From NCBI GenBank assembly GCA_016758965.1, contig JAEPRB010000058.1:120978-184977 (forward strand): a stretch of 64,000 bases of DNA. Direction: 5' to 3'. This stretch comes from Circinella minor. Lineage: Eukaryota; Mucoromycota; Mucoromycetes; Mucorales; Lichtheimiaceae. Below, piece by piece: positions 38,912 to 52,676 of the stretch. Each line of letters opens with the position of its first letter. Position 1 is the stretch's first letter. The translations under genes were made by a program, and so were the position numbers. The notes beneath the pieces were generated by a model. It was not told where the DNA came from. It made no database searches and saw nothing but the letters and a program-made list of their open reading frames with translations.

Positions 38912-41900
38912 TTAAGGATCAGTAAGAGGCATACGTTTACGTCCATTAGTAGTTTGTCCTTTAGTTTCTGGTTCAACATTTGGAACACCAATTTCATCAC
39001 ATCTTGCAAGGGCTAAACTAAGTCGGACAGCCATTCGATATTCAAAATCGTATTTGTTACAAGAAAGTGCCATTTGCCATAACTTGCGACTCTTTTTAAT
39101 ATTACCCAATCCCCAACTTGTAACACCTGCCTCTATATTTTAGAACATATAAATAAATAAAAATTGGTTATAGTTAGTCTTATAATTCTTTTTTGGTTAA
39201 AGTAATATACATTATATGTCTATTGAAAGGGATTGACATACCCCAATAAGCAAATGGTACTGTCCAAGTTTCATGTTTAATACAATCTTTATGGTCCATA
39301 ACCCAGTTAAGATGTGCAATGCCTTCATTATATCGTCCAAGTGCATTTAAAAGGGAAGCCTTTGTTAATAGCAATACGGCACGTTGATCATAATAATCTG
39401 GGGGTGTTGAACTAGGTACAAGTTCTCTTAAACGTATTGTATATTCCATTTTCTCACGCTCGTAAATCAATTCTAATGTGCGGTGTACTAAATCGAGGCA
39501 CTTTTCCAAATTTTCTGGTTCCATTTGTTCAAATGCGTTCCATACAAGCAAAATCTCCAATCCTGGAAGACTGAAATCCATATCTTGATAACCACTTTTT
39601 TGGAAAAATTCAACTTTCTTTTGAACATGTGCTTCAATATATGTTTTACGACTTTGCCGATCCTTGGCTAATTGAGGTACTTCAGCAAAGGCTAAAATAC
39701 ATTCAGTTCGCTGACCAAGCATTTCATGACATGCACCAACAAAGTATCGAGAAAATGCAGGTGACCAATATTTTTCCCGACTTAACTGTTCAAAATAAGT
39801 AGCTGCTCCTTCCCAATCCAGTTGTAGAGCAAGGTTAAAACCAATTTCATAATCTGCCATCTGTTTCATCGCTGTCTCAGCCCATTCCCCACGACTAGAT
39901 TCTACAGCAAAGCTGAAAGATTGTGTGGATAATGGAATATTTCGTGCAACACGTGCAATACGTGCAGCAAAGAAAAGAAAGAAACAAGAGCTTGGATGAT
40001 CTTTTTGTGCTTCTAAAAGACATTCAATCGCAGGTCCCATAAGTTCTTTAGCATATATTTGTGGTGCAAATGATGTTAGAACTGAATAATAAGATAATAG
40101 ACTATAATAATAATAATAAAAGATATGTATATGTAAATCTTAGTGCTACTCTTCCTTCTCTTGTATATAACTCCTTTGTATATTTTAGAAAACTTACATT
40201 AATGATGCTAAAGGGGATCGAATTCCACGACCTTCTAAGCATAGCTTTAATAAAGCAAAACCCAATTGTTTATCACTTTGCCATCCTAATGTCGAAAAGA
40301 TCTTGAGAATTTTTGTGGGCATCGATGATAAGATAAGGTGAACAGCTCCAATACCAAATTGAATTGCTGATACTGTATCACGATCGATATACTTTGTAAA
40401 TTCTTGTCCCATTCGTTTGTACTCTTGCCACACAATACTATAACTGTTATATGCTGTATACATTATATATTAAACAGCTATTCTCCACATTTTATGTCCT
40501 TCTTTTATCTACATTACATTTAAAAATAATAACTTACCTCTTCGAAGATTAAGACCACATTTCAGATATGAAACTACACTTTCTTGAGAAAGTTGGATGA
40601 TACCCATCAACAGACAGCATTCAGCTTTAATAACATGAGCGCGCAATATACTGTTTGGTAGAAAAGTTGGTAATTCTTTTGGTTGTCCGCCGCTGTTAGA
40701 TCGTGTGATTGGAGCAGGATTAGTTGGAAGATTTGATGTACTATTACGACTCAGCATAGTTGAAAAATATTGTGTAACAGCTTCTTTCAATGGTTTCTTA
40801 AATGCTGTATTATCGATTTGTGCTTTTGCAATAGTATAAGCCGATGCAAGAGTAGACATTGCAATATCAATATCATTTTCTTGATAAGTCTAATTTTTTT
40901 CAAGATATTAGTTCATGTATATTCTTTTTTTTTGTGCTTGTATATGTTTATTTGGATATTTACCATCATAGCTATAAAATAATATATATTTATTGATTTG
41001 AATTCAGTTATTCAAAATATATCTTTTATTTATTGTAAATATTAGAAATCTTTTTTCCTTACCTTTTATAAATGCCATGGCACCCAAACCAAGAGCATAA
41101 AGAGGTTCACTAAAGATATATGTATATATCATATCAGCTTTTGCGTGATTATTTTTTTTTAACCACCGAATTTATTGATGCTTACACATTGGCTTTTGAC
41201 TGGAATGCATTTTTTGCTTTCATAAACTTGTTATCAAATAAATTACGCATGCCTTCCCGTACAGGTTCATCTATGTATACAAATTAGTAAACAGATCAAT
41301 ATCTTAAACAAAGAAAGATCCAAAATACTTTATTAAAGTAACAACAGCAACATACCTGCTTCTTCTTGCTCTCGTGGCGTTAAGTAGTTAACAGGAATAC
41401 TTTTTGGATCAATCGCAGGAATATTGATAACATTGTCACGGAACATATCTAAATCAATTGGATCTTCGATTGGATGCTCAAACTCATGGCTTCGTGCGGC
41501 ACGATGTTGTTCCTCGGGTGTAATACTTGGATTATCAATTGTCACTTTAATTCGGTCATGTACAGCCATAGTTTCACGAGCCGAATCTTCCATTGCTGGC
41601 AATAAATTACCCAAACGATCTTTCTGATCCATCTCCAACTCCTTTCTGTCATCGATACTGTCACTGAAACTAGTGTTCCTAGTTGGTTCACTTTTCTCTT
41701 CAGAAGATTTTGCATCAAATACATCGCGGTCTCGATGTTCCACAGGTGATTTTTCACTAGTGTCACCATGATCACGTGGTGCATCAATATCAACAGTGGG
41801 AAATTCATACCGTGGTTGAAGGCTGCTCACGCTATTCTCAAGATCCGCAAGAACATCGACTACTCGGTGATTATGTTCTTCTTGTGCCCCATCCACCAAT

Positions 41901-43145
41901 GTCGTGAAATGTCCGTTTGATAGATTTTGTTGTTGTTGCTCCCATGGTGATTGTGTTTTTATTTCTTTGAAGTCTGTAGGAGAGTTGAAACTTTTTTTAT
42001 TGGTCGAATCGCTAAAAATGTCTTGGTACAAGGTTTCGTGTTCTTGTGATTCTTTAGATGTTTCCGCATTGTCTCGTGTTACATCAGAATCACGGATGGG
42101 CTGGGCCGTTTTAATGGGTTCTTCTGGCTCGTCGTTTTCCAGTGCCATGTTAGTTGATTCAACAGTTGGTACCTTTTTTTCTTCCTCTTTTATGAATAAT
42201 GTTGAGGGAGTGATTTCATTCTTCATAATCGAGTGATCGTCATTTATTTCATCTTTTAATTGTTCTTGTTCCACTTTTTTAGTTTGAACAGATGAATAAG
42301 AAGGTGCTTCGGCGATTTGCAAACTTTCAACTTCGTCTAGTGTAGTATGATATTTTTCTCGTTGATGTTCTTTATTGGATTGGTCATGACTAGTATTTTT
42401 ATTCAATGCTGAAAGAGCTGAATCAATCTGATCTTTCTCGGTAGATTGTTCATCAAATGTTGGTATATCGTCAAAGTAATCATCATGGTCATCAAACGCA
42501 TCCTCAAATACTTCACTTGCTGAATCCAGGGCACTAAAAGATGAACGTCGAGATCCTGCTCTAGGTGTTGATGCTCCATCATCTTCATCTCTGATAACAT
42601 CATCAGATGTATTAATCATAGTAGCTGTAGTGGTTGGTGGTGTTGTTGAGGTTGTTGAAGTTACTGGAGATGAAGCTGGAGCTGGAGACGCGATATCACC
42701 AATGATTCCGTTAAATTTATTATTCCGTTGGGCCGTTTTATTCTATTGTAATGATATGTCAAGATAGCAAATAATTTTAGTAGGAAATACAATGGGTTTG
42801 TTAGATGGAACGGAGTCAGATCTATTTTTTTTTTAATTTTCATGTGCAACATACGTTATTTGTATCTGTTTCTTTCACGTCAAGTTTTGTTGGAGTAGAC
42901 TGCTCGGTTTTGTTCAGTGATGAGATTTCGAATTCGTTAAACAAAGGTGACGAGGCTTCAACAGGTTTTTCAATTGAAGTAACGGTATGATTTGATTTAC
43001 GAGATTCCTGGGAATTAACTGAAGACGGACGACTGGGTGATTTTTGCTTCATGTTAATTCCTTTCCAAGGTGTTTTCTTTACACTTCCAGGACCATTCTT
43101 GGAACCCTGAGTTTGTGACGGATTTTTTGCCATTCCACTTGACAA
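38912..43145 (-). CDS. TTC39/IML2-family TPR protein with long acidic N-terminus
   Basis: Large multi-exon gene. Two 5' exons (43145 to about 42852, then about 42743-41360) encode a Ser/Glu/Asp-rich, probably disordered N-terminus of about 560 residues. Downstream exons encode the conserved TPR-like core: a NLFDNKFMKAKNAF helix pair, AMMTYQENDIDIAMSTL, GIGAVHLILSSMPTKILKIFSTLGW, IECLLEAQKDHPSSCFFLFFAARI and a final helical repeat ending near GAGVTSWGLG. This order matches the IML2/TTC39 family. IML2 is linked to lipid-droplet inclusion clearance and TTC39 members to lipid metabolism; the role here is inferred only. Last codons RKRMPLTDP. The N-terminal extension is much longer than in yeast IML2. 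The join of the first two exons uses a GTATGT donor and a TACAATAG acceptor. Confidence 0.82.
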
Positions 43146-43721
43146 GTTAATAAACTAGAATAGTATGGAGTAAAGCGTTAATCAAATAAAAGAAAGAACG
43201 AAAGAAAAAAAACGAGTGCAACAGTGGTAGTAATAAATAAATAAGTAAAAGTTTATATTTGAGGTGTGTGAGAAAGAAGGAAGGGGGAGAATGAAAAAAA
43301 AAACTATTAGTATAACTATAGTATTAGTTTATAATATATTTATATTCCCCTTTCTTTCTCCTATTATTTTCTATGATAACATCATTTCCTATTACTGTAT
43401 ATTAATATTATTATTATTTTACCTCAACTTTGAATCAGTAGTAAATAGAGAAAAAAAAACACCATAATTCTGATCTTATATTCCCATTTAAAAATAACTA
43501 TGTCATTTATTATTATATAATAAAGATCTGACATCAAGAGATAGTACCTTTCAAAGTAAAAACAGTAACTATAAAAGTATGTCAATAACCAATAGAGTAA
43601 ACATATCTCTTTTCCCACATCAATGCAAAAAAGTACCAGGGGTTAGTAGCGGACTTTTTTAATTTATTAAAGAATGAAAAACCTTGTGATAACTTTTTTC
43701 TTCTAAGAGAAACTTTCTACC
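43146..43721. other. Divergent promoter region
   Basis: Between the TTC39-like gene (-) and the HAX1/Mpm1-like gene (+). AT-rich, no other feature. Confidence 0.5.
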
Positions 43722-44721
43722 ATGCCACGTCAAAATGAAAATGATTCTGATATTCCACGTTCAGAACTTGATATGATTGAACAAGCAATGAATACCATGG
43801 TTCAAGGAACCTTTTCTATGTTATTTAATAGTTTATTTGGAGCTGACCAAAATACAGATTTGGGTGGAACCTTCGAGAACAATGTTAATATACAACAACA
43901 ATCCTCTCCTGGAATGATTGGTAATGATGGAAGTGATTTTAGACGACTTGCTAATAAATCCAGACAAAATCGAGGAACACCTACTACAAGTGAAGAACAA
44001 GATCGTATTGAAGAATCAACAGCACCACCACACCGATCAGCGGCAATGATAATCAGAGATGAACCTGACTTTCAAAATCGACATCATAGTGAGGACATGG
44101 CGAGAATAACAACACCATTACCGACCATGATGAATCTTTTACAGTTCATGCTTGGTACTCCTAATGGACAAACATCTCCATCAGGAAATAATGAAACTGG
44201 AACATTATTGGATTTAATGTTACCATCAGATGATCAGCTATTCAATTCTATGGATCCTGAAACAATTCCGCAGCCAAAGCAAGTAATAGAGGGAGACTCA
44301 CCACAAAAAGGAGGAATTAATGTAAGTAATAAAAAAAGAAGGGGGACGGAAGGGAAAGGGCTATTAAAGTGATTTACGCAGAATAATGATATTCATTTGA
44401 TTAAAAATCTTATACTGTTTCAAAAAGTGGTCATTTTCATCAACTTCACAACGTCGAGTTGTTCAAGCGGATGGTACAGAAGAGACATATATAACTCGTA
44501 CACAGAATGGTATCACTGAAACCATAAAGAAGATTAAATACCCAGATGGGTCAATGGAAGAAACTATAGAAACGGGCGGTCGTAACAACAGTAATAATAG
44601 TAGTGATTTTCTATCTCGACCAGCAACATCAGCTGGTCATCCTACATCTTCATCTGATCCAAATCATGCTACTCCTAGTGGCGGACCACTTGGTAGCTTG
44701 TGGAGACGACTATTTGGGTAA
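43722..44721 (+). CDS. Unknown protein with HAX1/Mpm1-like C-terminal motif
   Basis: Two exons (43722-44321 and 44428-44721) sum to 297 aa. The N-terminus has a helix, IEQAMNTMVQGTFSMLFNSLFG. The middle is polar and disordered. The second exon opens WSFSSTSQRRVVQADGTEET and continues with ITETIKKIKYPDGSMEETIE, before a C-terminal GSLWRRLFG. A strand-rich RTxNGITET...PDGSxEE motif near the C-terminus occurs in HAX1-like and fungal Mpm1-like mitochondrial proteins and in MLF relatives, but I cannot pick one. Splice choice is supported by GTAAGT and by recovery of the WSFSS motif. Confidence 0.65.
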
Positions 44722-45009
44722 AAAAAATGCGAAACAAGTATATATGTTTATATTTATATAAATATTCATTATCTGTATATATAACACCCTCAATCATTCA
44801 TGTACATATAAATCGGTAATATTTCTTGGTGACAAGTCTTTTTGTTTTATAAGTTTTATTTATATAGAATTATATATTTTAAAATAGAAAGAGAGGTGTT
44901 TAAGAAAACTAAGGAGTACACATCCTACTGCTGTCCGAGCAAAAGGAACATAAAAAATATATGGCTGACTGTTCGTTATGATATAGTAATAAAAAATATG
45001 CGATAATTA

Positions 45010-45047
<38 letters not shown>

Positions 45048-45067
45048 AAATGTTGTGTATCGTTCAT
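44722..45067. other. Spacer with a (TG)n tract
   Basis: 3' flanks of two convergent genes. TA then TG repeats at about 45010-45048. Confidence 0.6.
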
Positions 45068-46979
45068 TTATTTGGTAGTGGTCTTTTCGTGCGGTTTGTC
45101 GTCTATATAAAATATATAAATTAAATTGGTTAATCAAAAACAGAGAAATATATAATGGATTCTAGCTAATAATATACCTTTCTTTTGCAAATCGTCAGCA
45201 TCAACATCAACCAAATCATCCTCATCGGAATCATCCTCATCTTGAATGACATAAGATCTCCTCTCTTCAGTACGCTCTTCTGACTTCTTTGTAGCAGGAG
45301 ACTGAGCAGACGGTGGTGCAGTAAGTGTCACACTTTCACCTGAATTATAATATATTTTAGCGAAATGGGAAATAATTTATCCATCTCCCAATAATCTCCC
45401 GTTATATATTATTTATTACCTTCGAGTTCTTCATTGCCAGCAATGGGTGACGTGGATGGTGTTGACCTGCGTGGTGGCATCTGCGGGGGAGTAGAGTTTT
45501 CTATAACATAATTCAATTGTCAAAGTCGATCAGTCAAATATATATCCACAACAATTACTTTCTATCCTCCTTGATGAACATAAATTTTACATACCTCTTG
45601 ATGACTCCCAAAACTGATCCTCTTGTGCTAATCGTCTTGCAAGTTCCTCATCAGCACGAATCTGTTGATCGACATGTACATTTTGATTCTGTCCGCCAAG
45701 AGCAGGATTGACATGTATGACTCCACCCCGTTGTTGACCGCTAGTAGGTCGAGTTGTTTGTGCATACACATCGTTATCTGAGAGGCGAAGGGCAGAAACA
45801 TCACCGGCAAGTAGGTCGTCGCCTTCATCACTAGGTAAGCCCCTGTATTGTGCATTTGTTGTAGTAGGCATCTGAGACGATGCTCCTTGGTTGGGTGAGC
45901 CCACAGCACCTTCCCGACTGGCTTTGAATTGGTTGTAAAGATCCATTACCTTTTTTTTGGCAACTAGTTTTTTTTTTCAAGATATTATTATATAGAGCTC
46001 TATTTAGCGAACTACAATCCCTTACTCACCCGAATATTAATATACACAAAAACGTACCATTTCCAGCTTCAATGACTCTTTCTTTGATAATAGGAAGATC
46101 CTCTACTCAAAATACCGTGAGGATTTATTAATATCAAAAATTCCCATACACATATATATATTTTACCATCGCTTCTTTTTCTTTTCTTTTACCTTGGAAA
46201 TTAAATAATGGCTGATCGTCTTCCTGTTGTTGCTGTTGTTGCTGTTGACCTAGTGTTATATATAAAAAACACAGTTAGCGAGAAATCCTAATCCTAACAG
46301 AGAGCTTAAACAAAGTTGATTTTCAATATTTACGATATTGTTGTACACGAGAGCGTTCATCTTGTAAAGCCAATTGACGTGCAAACTCTTCATCCATACG
46401 CATTTGTTCTTCAACAGAGCGTGGCTCTTGTGGTTGTTGTGTTTGTTGCCAGTATCCATAGGGGGCTTGTGTTGTTGTTTCTCGATCACTTGTAGGGCGT
46501 GGTGGCATATCTGGGGTTGGGGTATCGTCATTTACATTGATCAATCCGTGCTGTTGTGATCGGGGCTGTTCTTCTGGTTTATAGTTTGGGTCGGACATGC
46601 CCAAAAGAGCCTCAAACGAACGTTCGACAGAATTACCTTGAGTTGCCAGAATAGCTTCAATAACTTCAACATCCGTTTCTGGAAATGCTTCTTTTAATGT
46701 TCGCACAGGCTCGGAAAGTTTTGGCTCATTCAAAGCAGTCTGTTGTTCTTGTTCTTGGCTCGACTGCTTTTGTGGGTACTCAACATCAACGGAATTAGCA
46801 GTTTGTTGTTGTTGAGGTGATGATGTGGATAGTTTTGCAGGTGTAGCATCATTACTATCAGTATGCTGACTGGAATCATTTGCAGCTGTTGGACTTGTCG
46901 CATCTTGCGATGGGAAAGATTCCTCTAAAGAGGAAATTTCAGATTTTCCAACAGAAGTCTTCTTTTCTTGGTCGGCCAT
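45068..46979 (-). CDS. CUE-domain ubiquitin-binding protein (Cue5/Don1-like)
   Basis: Starts at 46979. The first exon encodes a Ser/Gln-rich leader, then a CUE domain (about residues 90-135): LKEAFPETDVEVIEAIL with the FP and the leucine-rich end LLGM. CUE domains bind ubiquitin; yeast Cue5 links ubiquitinated cargo to Atg8 in selective autophagy. Two short helices with the same consensus, DEEFARQLALQDE (exon 1) and DEELARRLAQEDQFW (a later exon), resemble the paired helices of Cue5/Don1 proteins. The C-terminus is acidic (YVIQDEDDSDEDD). About seven exons, the last only about 11 codons. I did not find a clear Atg8-interacting motif. Confidence 0.82.
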
Positions 46980-47463
46980 TTTATTTTATGAAGGTAGTAT
47001 AAAGGTAGTATAATAATAATGTATGTGAAAGAAAGACTAGTATATACTGGCTATGCCAAGATTTAATTTTTTAAATCGGCGACCTCGTGTGTCATCAATG
47101 CATTGGGAGTATACTTTTAGAAGTTTCATAAAATTGACTAATAAAATAATAACTCAATTTACATTTGCTTAAGTATAGAACTGTCCCAGCTTTTATAACT
47201 TTTAAAAAAAATTAAAAAACGGTGTTCATGCCTTCGGCTACTTGAATTCAATAGCACTTCCCACTGGACATGAGGTCGTCAGACAGAAGCCTGAGACAAC
47301 ATGCACATAAATCCAAAAGAAACGAAATAAACACTTTCGGTTCTCGAGTGTTGCCTTGTAGCAGGTCTGAAAGGCCCTAATTCCATGGATTTAAGGGAAA
47401 AGAAAATAACAAAAAAAAACTATCTTCCTGCTTACGTACGTGATATATACATCCAATCATTAT
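46980..47463. other. Boundary of the genic block and the mobile-element region
   Basis: Promoter side of the CUE gene. Apart from AT-rich sequence I see nothing. Confidence 0.4.
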
Positions 47464-48600
47464 TACCAACAAAGAAACACAATGACCATTTACTCTGATA
47501 GTAGTACTTGTAGTCAACAACAGCAGCTTTTATTATTAGAACAGGAATTTGTGAATCATAGAATAACTTTAAGAAATCAATATGCGAGTAGTAATCAAAA
47601 GAAAGACCGAATGGCAAAAAATGAAAATTAGGGTTTATATATCAGTTTTTTTTTATCGTATTACGTATATACAAACAAAGAATATCTAAGCTCTTACCTC
47701 TTATTATGAAATAGAAAAAGAATTACTAATTTTATATCATTTAGTTACAGGTTTTACTTCGTTCAAAAGAAACTAAACAATTTATTTGGTATTCAACATT
47801 CTACGTATACTATTTACAAAGAATTTTGGATTACTAATTAAATAAATTTACTGATTATTGTTTAGCAATTATATTTTCAAAACTAAAGATAAATATAATA
47901 TTACTATTAGATGGACATGATTCTAAAAGAGAATTACCTACATGGGCTACAAAAATCACAGGTATGTTAGTAACTTGTAGCCTATTTCGTCTGCTTGCCA
48001 TATATGGATCCTGTAGCCTACCTCGTCTAATTACTTTTATCGTTTACTTCTCGACCCTTTTTCTCATTTTTTCTGTAATAACACTAATATCATTGAAAAA
48101 GGTTACAATTATAAAATAAACTGTATTTGATAATAGTAATAATAATAATAATAAATGAGAATGAGGGCATCAACAACAATAATATGAAAATAAAAATATT
48201 AATGGTAATATTGAAGCCTTTGTTGCTATGTCAAAGAGCTTCGGTACATATATAAAATGATATGAATTATCTCAAGAGAATAGTATAAAGGTTATACATA
48301 TTAAACTAAATAATTATGGATAATGTTTATGTGGGAGTTCTAATATTCAGGAATTTTACGTCTGAATCTATGAAAAGGAGGAAGTCTTAATAAAATTATA
48401 AAAGAAAAATCATCTAAAGATTGAAAGATAACGGATAAAATTAAGTAAAAATAGAACTGAAGAAATGGCTTTGGCAGTAAAGAAATGGTAGGAATTTATA
48501 TTGATTACCAAAGGTAAAAATATTCAATAACATTTGTGGAAATGTGCAAAAACGAAGTACAATCAAATTATGCCTGGCAGAACATATAATAAAAAAAGAA
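47464..48600 (+). pseudogene. Decayed DDE transposase relic
   Basis: Plus-strand fragments match the intact transposase at 52677-54155: TYTIYKEFWITN near 47800 corresponds to TFYDLYKRFWITN, and LLLDGHDSKRE near 47910 to FIDGHDSKI. Frames shift and stops are frequent. Downstream to about 48600 weaker pieces and AAT microsatellites follow. Same family, older copy, no intact reading frame. Confidence 0.55.
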
Positions 48601-48833
48601 AACAGTAATAATATTGTGTATAATAATAATAATAAGCACTAATACTATTAATAGTGTTATTGTGTGTGAAGAGAAGAGAAAAAAAGGGGTATCTTTAGAA
48701 CGTTATGATGTATAATAAGATAATAAGATAAAGATGTAAATACAGTAGTGGGAAGTAAATAAATTTCAGAAAAGAAAGAAAGAGGCGACAGAGATAAATA
48801 AGAGGTATACTACTATAGTGATTATCACACTGT

Positions 48834-50257
48834 TTAATCATCGTAGTCTTCTTCTACAGGATTTGGATACACATGTATGCCATATTCATGACTGCTCATC
48901 AAAATGTTGAATGCAACAATGTATGATGTGACGCTTAAATCTTCTTGAATTAAAAGAATGCTGCATTCCGGTACAAGAATGGTCTGGATAAATGTTAATT
49001 CATCCAACGGGTGGGTATCACTTCTTGTAATTCTTGATTTGTGGAGCAGCTCATGTTGTAAAACATTTACTATAATCGCTTTCCCTTTTACGCCATAATA
49101 TCCGCTCTATAATATTAGACCAGTGGTATACTATTTGTATATTTATACGTATCCATAAATTAAGAAAGAAAACAAACAGTTAATAATGGTATAAAACTAT
49201 AACTACCATATAAAACTCCACACGAGACATTCTTGCAAATAATAATCTTTTTATGACTCTTTCATTTTCTTGTACAAATTCTTTTTCAATAATACGAAAC
49301 GAACTATCGAATAAACCCTTGACAATTTTAACCAATGTGTTAAGATGTGATATGATTCAGCCAGGTAGTGACTTGAAGCTTATATTAGTAGGGTAACCTT
49401 TTTTCATGCCTTCTTGTTTATATATGAGTTCTATCTTATGAAAACGACAAAATTTCAATTGTTCTTCAAAAGCCACTTTTCGTTCAGGAGTTCTGTCACA
49501 AAGTGTTCGACGAGAAGTAGAACCTTGTTTAATTTTTTTTTCTCTATTTTTTCGGTGGGTTTCTTTAAATTGCTCGTTCTTCAGAATTTATTGATCATAC
49601 ATTTTTTTAATGGAGTTTTGTATAGGATCACCAAGTGATGTTCCACAATATGGACATGCAATTATAGCTATTGATATTTAGAGCAAATCATTATAAATTA
49701 GAATTTTTTTTAAAATAATATTTTTTCATTATTTTCCTACTCTAATATTAATTATAATATAATGTACCTTCTGTTTCTAGCTTAATAGCATCGGCTGCAA
49801 GTAATTCATTTAATGCTTGTAATTCATCTTTTTTCATTTGTGGTTTTCCACCATCACCTTCTACTGTAATCGGATTTTTTCCAGCTTGAACTATAGGATA
49901 CTTTTTTCTATGTATATACTTCCATGCAGCCTTGTAAATTTTTAGATTCCTTCCGCGAGATTCCCAGATTGCCAATGACTTGGGCGAAATAGGAGGCCAA
50001 ATCATCCTTGGAAATCTTTTTGTTCTAATTGTTTGAAAGGGATTTCCATGAACAAAATACATTATTTCGGGCAGTGGCTGTCGCGCAGGTATGTCATATG
50101 GTAGGTATAATTCTGATTCGTGGATTGAAACAGAATAGCTGGCTAGAGATAAACTGAAAGTATTCGCTGCAACTTGTATATCAAGAGCTAGATCGAACCA
50201 GTATTTCTTGCAGCAAGCAAAACAAGTTCGTAATTGTGGTGTAATACCATATGCCAT
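48834..50257 (-). pseudogene. RTC4-like domain gene, inactivated
   Basis: The 5' exon (50257 to about 49769) encodes about 160 aa and joins through a GTACAT donor to a second exon starting near 49668. That exon begins with a CPYCG zinc-binding motif. It continues through an FCRFHKIELIYKQEGMKKGYP segment, typical of the restriction-of-telomere-capping 4 domain, and ends near FNILMSSHEYGIHVYP. Two in-frame stops interrupt it: TAA after YDQ (about 49600) and TGA after SLPG (about 49360). Known RTC4 proteins are nuclear; RTC4-like genes are multiplied in Mucoromycota (from memory). Confidence 0.65.
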
Positions 50258-50536
50258 TCGTTAAAGTAGTCCATTATATAAAACACTATATCCATTACAA
50301 ATATAATCAATGCAGATATCTCGATTATCTTTGACATATGAATACATTTTCTCTTTACGTAACATTGAAGTACTTTTCTTGATCTTTATATACAATATAC
50401 GCCAAAGTCCTAAATCCATACCAACTATCATCCACAATTTTAATTTCTTCTATCATGCTCTCTGCTGGGATATCTGGATACATAATTCTATACAAATTTG
50501 AAATATAGTTATACCGTGTACATTATTAGTTAATTG

Positions 50537-52182
50537 TCAATAGGTATATTTATATATTGAATAGTCATTTACGTACTTTTTTTCCTTGTTTTCTTTAGAT
50601 GAATCGTCATCCATACCTTTTTCATTGTTTTTGAATCGTTTGTTATGATGGGGGACCAAAGGCTCGTTTGAAGGAGATAATTGCTTCTTACTTTCTTTCA
50701 ATTGGTTCGCTTCTTTTTTGTCTTTCATCTTCTGTTTTCCTTTTGCTTCTTTTTCCGACCTTACCCAACTTGATGGGATTCTTGAACCGATCGCTTTTTT
50801 TAGTGGTATTAACTGACTTGGTTAAAGCAAGTTTTTCAATAGGAACAGGGGAAAATTTCTTCAAGGCAGAATGAATGGCTCCAATTAAGTCTTGACATGG
50901 TTGATTATTTTGACATGAGATGTATGCTGAAATAATTTTTTCCTTTATTTCTTGATACATGTTAAGAGCCTGTAAGTCGTCATCAGTTTCAATTTCGACT
51001 TTATCTTTGGTAGCGGTCTTACTATGTGACTCATTAGAAGCATTGTATAATCATAATATATTAATAGAGGCATACATAAAATCAGATTATATTAATTATC
51101 TATTTTTCTATTCTTTACAGCCATACTGTACATAAATATTAAATATTCGTAATAAATATAATATTCTGTACCTGTTGGTGAGACTAAGCCCTATCTCTTA
51201 TTGTACAACTCTGGATACAAGGGCGTGCTATTAAATTGATACAACTTGTGACGACATGGCAAATTATAATTCGTCTTGGCCTTGCAAAATATACCACACT
51301 CTATTGTGTTCTCATTTATGTATCGCGCAGCTTGAATTTCGTTCACTGTCATGTAGACTGCAAAATTACATATAATACCACGTAGTGGTGCTACTTGGTT
51401 CTTGAGGCGGTTGTCATTTGGCGTGGTTCTGTCTTGAATAACCCATTCAAGCATTCCTTCTCGGTTTTGTTGTAAGTCTTCTTTCCAGTTCTATAAGTAG
51501 TAATATGAGTATATAACTACTAACTATAATATTTTAAAGCACCATCAATTATTATTTTCTTATTTTTATATTATGTACTTACAGCTGTGTCAAGATATTC
51601 ATGTATACTTTGGAACGTATGTAGCATACATCCAGGACGTTCAATTATTTTTTTCAAATTTGCATGGAAGCCTTCTACTCTTTGCGAGGATCTTGCACCC
51701 AAGTGAACGTGACATTCTATCCAAGGGCCAGCCCAGCGCTCTTTATATAATAGCATTCTATAAAAATGTTAAGTAATAATTTAAAATTTGTGAGTTTATA
51801 AATCAACATTATCATTGTGCTGTATAAAGAATATATTATATTTTTTACTTACTCTTCAAGATGTGCAATGATATCATTCGCTCCCACTTCATTATTACTG
51901 CAAGCCTTTGCTACTTTATCTTTTACTCCTCGATTGCATATTTGCATTATTAAATTGATCCATTGTTCTTGACCAAAGCAAGTTATCAACTATCTCATTG
52001 ATTTCATCATACTTCTCTTTCAACTCTTCTTTGTCGATATGTTTGGGCACCTTTTCACAATTTTTTTTTTAATATACCATATACACAGAATATGAGGAAC
52101 ATTGGGGAAATGTGTACAAAGAGCAATCTCTAAAGAACTGTTGTTATCGGTCACAAATAATCTTAGTGTAGATTCATACTCA
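50537..52182 (-). pseudogene. MULE transposase relic (FAR1/Mutator type)
   Basis: Minus-strand pieces in order: VTDNNSSLEIALCTHFP with a following WY..K (DDE-core region near 52160-52080), QRVEGFHANLKKII (51650), a SWIM-type zinc finger CGIFCKAKTNYNLPCRH (51290), and a basic C-terminal tail to about 50537. This is the layout of Mutator-like transposases. Frameshifts break the 52080-51880 part and the N-terminal half is missing at 52182. Probably inactive, but of the class expected to mobilise 9-bp-TSD elements. Confidence 0.75.
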
Positions 52183-52380
52183 GGTGTTCAAACCCACTAC
52201 TGCTGCTGCCCAACAAACATTTCAACTTACTTATGAATCCTGTGCTAAAAATACTAAAAGATCCTATGTGCCAAAGCAAGAAGAATTCTTTGACTAGTGT
52301 CGCCGTTGTTGTTCTCCAGACCATACTCAACTTTTGATTGATGATGCCAAACTACATTTTTTTTGGTTGAAAAGGTAAAA
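52183..52380 (+). pseudogene. Crypton/Ndc10-type tyrosine recombinase relic, 5' part
   Basis: Encodes PTTAAAQQTFQLTYESCAKN, a short gap, then SYVPKQEEFFD, a TAG stop, and HTQLLIDDAKLHFFLVEK. This is the core-binding N-terminus of Mucoromycota Crypton-like recombinases, as I recall them. The coding match stops at a GTAAAA that looks like an intron donor. Its continuation is at 56545. Confidence 0.55.
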
Positions 52381-52676
52381 CACCTAACTTTTATAAGTCT
52401 TATACATGAGCTTATTTCTGCTATATACTAACCTTGTACATTATTATTGGAGGCCTGCTATTAGTGGTCTAGCCATTTAGGATCTACTAGCTATTATGTG
52501 GCTAATAAATTTGCTATGGACAGTATAGCCATATGTGGCCGAACTAAAAATTTTACATTTAAATTAAAAATAAATAAAAATTGAATTTTTTTATTTATAT
52601 TGGTAGCCTCCCAAGAGAAAAAAAAGAGCCTGTATTTAAAATACATAATATTATTAACACAAACAAACAAAACACA

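Noticed and set aside
52646..52654. TAATATTAT resembling the CRESS nonanucleotide origin
   Set aside because: One base off the common motif and not in a stem-loop; in 70%+ AT sequence such matches are expected.
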